From NCBI GenBank assembly GCA_902616715.1, contig CACMTR010000001.1, positions 431,187 through 495,186 of the forward strand: a DNA stretch of 64,000 nt, read 5' to 3'. The translations under genes and the position numbers were made by a program. Every line of letters begins with the position of its first letter. The stretch's first letter is position 1. Origin of the DNA: an uncultured SAR86 cluster bacterium (GTDB lineage Bacteria; Pseudomonadota; Gammaproteobacteria; Magnimaribacterales; AG-339-G14). The notes under the pieces were generated by a model. It had not been told where the DNA came from and searched no databases. It saw only the letters and a list, made by a program, of their open reading frames with translations. Positions 61,878 to 64,000 of the stretch are shown here, one piece after another.

Positions 61878-62672
61878 TTATTTAAATAAACAAATAGCTC
61901 TTACTTCAATACTTTCTCTAGGGCTAACTGTTTCAGTAACCGAAATGTCATCAAATGCACTATGTAAAGTAGGTAAAAATGGTTTCTCCAATGAATCAAA
62001 AGTTTTAAACATCAATACTTCGTCCTTTTGCATTTTTGGATAGTAATACCATTGATGGTTGTCATTGAAACTAGATTGATAAATTTCTACTGTAAATCCA
62101 TCGTCCCCATCAAGATAATTAAACAAGTCAGTTGGAATTAATTCACTCTCGGATACAGTTGATGAATCACATACAGCAAAAGGGGCATCTAAAGAATCTT
62201 TATCAAACCTCCTCCAGAGGTTGTAGACAGAAATTTTAGAAGGATTTATTTTAGATTCTTCTATTAAGGGTTTTACCGTTTCATTAAAATTAGGGGTGAA
62301 ATCATTGTGCACTAATCTATGAGCGCCCAGCATTTTTCCTTGTTGTGCTTCAAATTCATTTCTAGTTATGTGTGAGACTATATAAACTTCATCCGCATTA
62401 GTTTCTTCTTTAACAAGCTCCTGCATCTCAAAGTAATAAGCAGAGGAAACAGCGGTTTCATTATAAAAATCTTGAACTGATGTTTCATGTTTAAGTAACT
62501 TAAAACCCTCTTTTGCTAAAGAGCTATTTATGTTTCTAGCATTTTTCACATCTCTTAAAAAACTTTTATGATCAGGACGATTTGGATCTGGTTCGGAAAG
62601 ACCGAATTGAGGCTTTGGCTCACCGCTTTTTAAAGGTTTTCTATAAAAAAACTCAGCTTTAACAGAATTCAT
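61878..62672 (-). CDS. CmcJ/NvfI (AsaB-like) oxidoreductase family protein
   Basis: HRLVHNDFTPNF, VYNLWRRFDKDSLDAPFAVCDSSTV, HQWYYYPKMQKDEVLMFKTFDS, LHSAFDD, PRESIEVRAICLF. Confidence 0.75.
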   Translation of the reverse strand: MNSVKAEFFYRKPLKSGEPKPQFGLSEPDPNRPDHKSFLRDVKNARNINSSLAKEGFKLLKHETSVQDFYNETAVSSAYYFEMQELVKEETNADEVYIVSHITRNEFEAQQGKMLGAHRLVHNDFTPNFNETVKPLIEESKINPSKISVYNLWRRFDKDSLDAPFAVCDSSTVSESELIPTDLFNYLDGDDGFTVEIYQSSFNDNHQWYYYPKMQKDEVLMFKTFDSLEKPFLPTLHSAFDDISVTETVSPRESIEVRAICLFK

Positions 62673-62734
62673 AAAATAATTATCTCATACAAATGTTTCT
62701 TTCTTCGTAATTTTTATGCCTCTATAATCGCGAA

Positions 62735-64000
62735 ATGAAAAATCTATTGATATGTCTATCAATAATAATTTTGACTAGCTTAGCTGCTTCTAATGTGCAG
62801 TCAAATTTTGGAAAAATAGATGTCACAACTATGACTCTGCCTACCCAAGATGGACAACATCTTGTTTATGACTGGTACAAACCGAAGACAGTATCAAAAG
62901 AAAACAAGGCTCCTTTCATTGCTATTATCCCAGGTTTTCAGAGATCTAAAGAGGCGCTATCAAATTTTGCAATTGAGTTAGCCAGAAGAGATATTGTAGT
63001 AGCCCTGATAGATCCTTATGCGCAAGGTTTATCAAGCTCTTCAAAACAAAATAGATCTGCTACCAAAGAAGGATATGGAATGTTCGCTCTTGTGAATCAC
63101 GTCCACGCAAATGAATCATTTAATTATATAGACAAAGCTAGAATTGGAACGACCGGACACTCTATGGGAGGTAACGCAGCCATTCGAGGAGCTGACCTAT
63201 TTGGAAGAGAAGCAAAACTTCTGAATCAAGATAGCAAACTTCATTCCATTTATATTTCTGGTTTTGTCCTCACTCTTAGAGATAACATTTTAAAAAATAT
63301 TCAATCCAACGCAGGGGTCAGTTATGCGCTTTATGACGAAGGAGGCTTTAGGAATGAACTTTCTGGTTGGGACTCTACAAACATGAAAATTGCGCCTGAA
63401 TCTATAAGATTTATCAATTGGGGTATACATGGAAGCTCTCAGGGTGAGACTGAAGTAGAGATTGGAAAGTTTTATGGGTCTCTTGATGATAGATCACTCA
63501 GAATAGTTCACAACGAGCCGTTGCTTCACCCTTTTCAACCTTACAATTTTGAAGCCATGCAAAACCAGCTTGAGTTTTTTGAAAAATCATTTCAACTAAA
63601 TCCTAAAATTAGCTCAAGTAATCAAATATGGCATTGGAAAGAACTAATGACCTTAATTAGCATGATTGTCTCTCTAGTAATGCTTCTACCTCTTACAAGA
63701 GTTTTACTTAACTTGCCTTTTTTTATGGATATAAAAAAAACAGTACCGCCAGCTTTACCTCCCACCGGCAAAAAAGGAAGAATAATATTTTGGTCTTTAT
63801 TTTTCATTGGTGCTGGAATAGCTTGTGTAACTTTTATTCCGATGGTTGAAGTGGCAAAAATACTTTTTCCTGAGGCATCATCTCGTGAATTAACATGGTT
63901 CTTTCCTCAAAGGATGAATAACTCGGTAATGCTTTGGGCTACTTTCAATGGCTTAGTAGGATTTATTTTATTTTTTGGAGCTTACTATTTTCACGGCAAA
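62735..64000 (+). CDS. Alpha/beta hydrolase with N-terminal signal and C-terminal multi-TM region (3'-truncated by window edge)
   Basis: Translated by hand from ATG 62735, no stop to 64000: MKNLLICLSIIILTSLAASN..., TTGHSMGG nucleophile elbow, LHPFQPYN, then three hydrophobic segments. Absent from the ORF track because it is unterminated. Confidence 0.85.
   Translation, partial: MKNLLICLSIIILTSLAASNVQSNFGKIDVTTMTLPTQDGQHLVYDWYKPKTVSKENKAPFIAIIPGFQRSKEALSNFAIELARRDIVVALIDPYAQGLSSSSKQNRSATKEGYGMFALVNHVHANESFNYIDKARIGTTGHSMGGNAAIRGADLFGREAKLLNQDSKLHSIYISGFVLTLRDNILKNIQSNAGVSYALYDEGGFRNELSGWDSTNMKIAPESIRFINWGIHGSSQGETEVEIGKFYGSLDDRSLRIVHNEPLLHPFQPYNFEAMQNQLEFFEKSFQLNPKISSSNQIWHWKELMTLISMIVSLVMLLPLTRVLLNLPFFMDIKKTVPPALPPTGKKGRIIFWSLFFIGAGIACVTFIPMVEVAKILFPEASSRELTWFFPQRMNNSVMLWATFNGLVGFILFFGAYYFHGK

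Noticed and set aside
61866-61885. TTAAATAA-AAAA-TTATTTAA inverted repeat at the CmcJ-like gene stop
   Set aside because: Entirely A/T, no stable stem and no clear U-tract; likely compositional.

Overview
This 64 kb window is an AT-rich, very compact bacterial chromosome segment. I count about 60 protein-coding genes and two tRNA genes: Ser-GCU at 5078-5168 (-) and Asn-GUU at 18963-19038 (+). I see no rRNA, IS element, prophage or CRISPR array. Gene order (alaS-lysC-tRNA-Ser; aroC-leuCDB-asd-fimV-truA-trpFBA-accD-folC-cvpA-purF; cysB-thrH; lexA/topA) points to a streamlined marine gammaproteobacterium, possibly SAR86-like; the taxonomy is inference. Most genes are housekeeping, and I found no complete new defence or biosynthetic system. 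The most unusual signals are architectural: (i) eight of nine convergent gene pairs end within -32 to +1 bp of each other, several sharing one stop tetramer, with possible terminators inside the opposing CDS; (ii) many first-in-operon genes have a -10-like hexamer 6-8 nt before the start codon, suggesting leaderless transcripts, including lexA, whose SOS box overlaps the -10 and nearly abuts the ATG; (iii) both tRNAs lie 8-12 nt upstream of a CDS, so tRNA processing would create near-leaderless mRNAs; (iv) a 14-gene, 13.6 kb operon-like run has gaps of at most 9 bp; (v) csrA is missing from its usual alaS-lysC-csrA-tRNA-Ser position. Accessory candidates are a GT32-like/Wzi-like pair, a stand-alone Cas4/RecB-like nuclease, a CmcJ-type oxidoreductase divergent from a membrane-anchored hydrolase, and a cysB-thrH-prpBCD operon.
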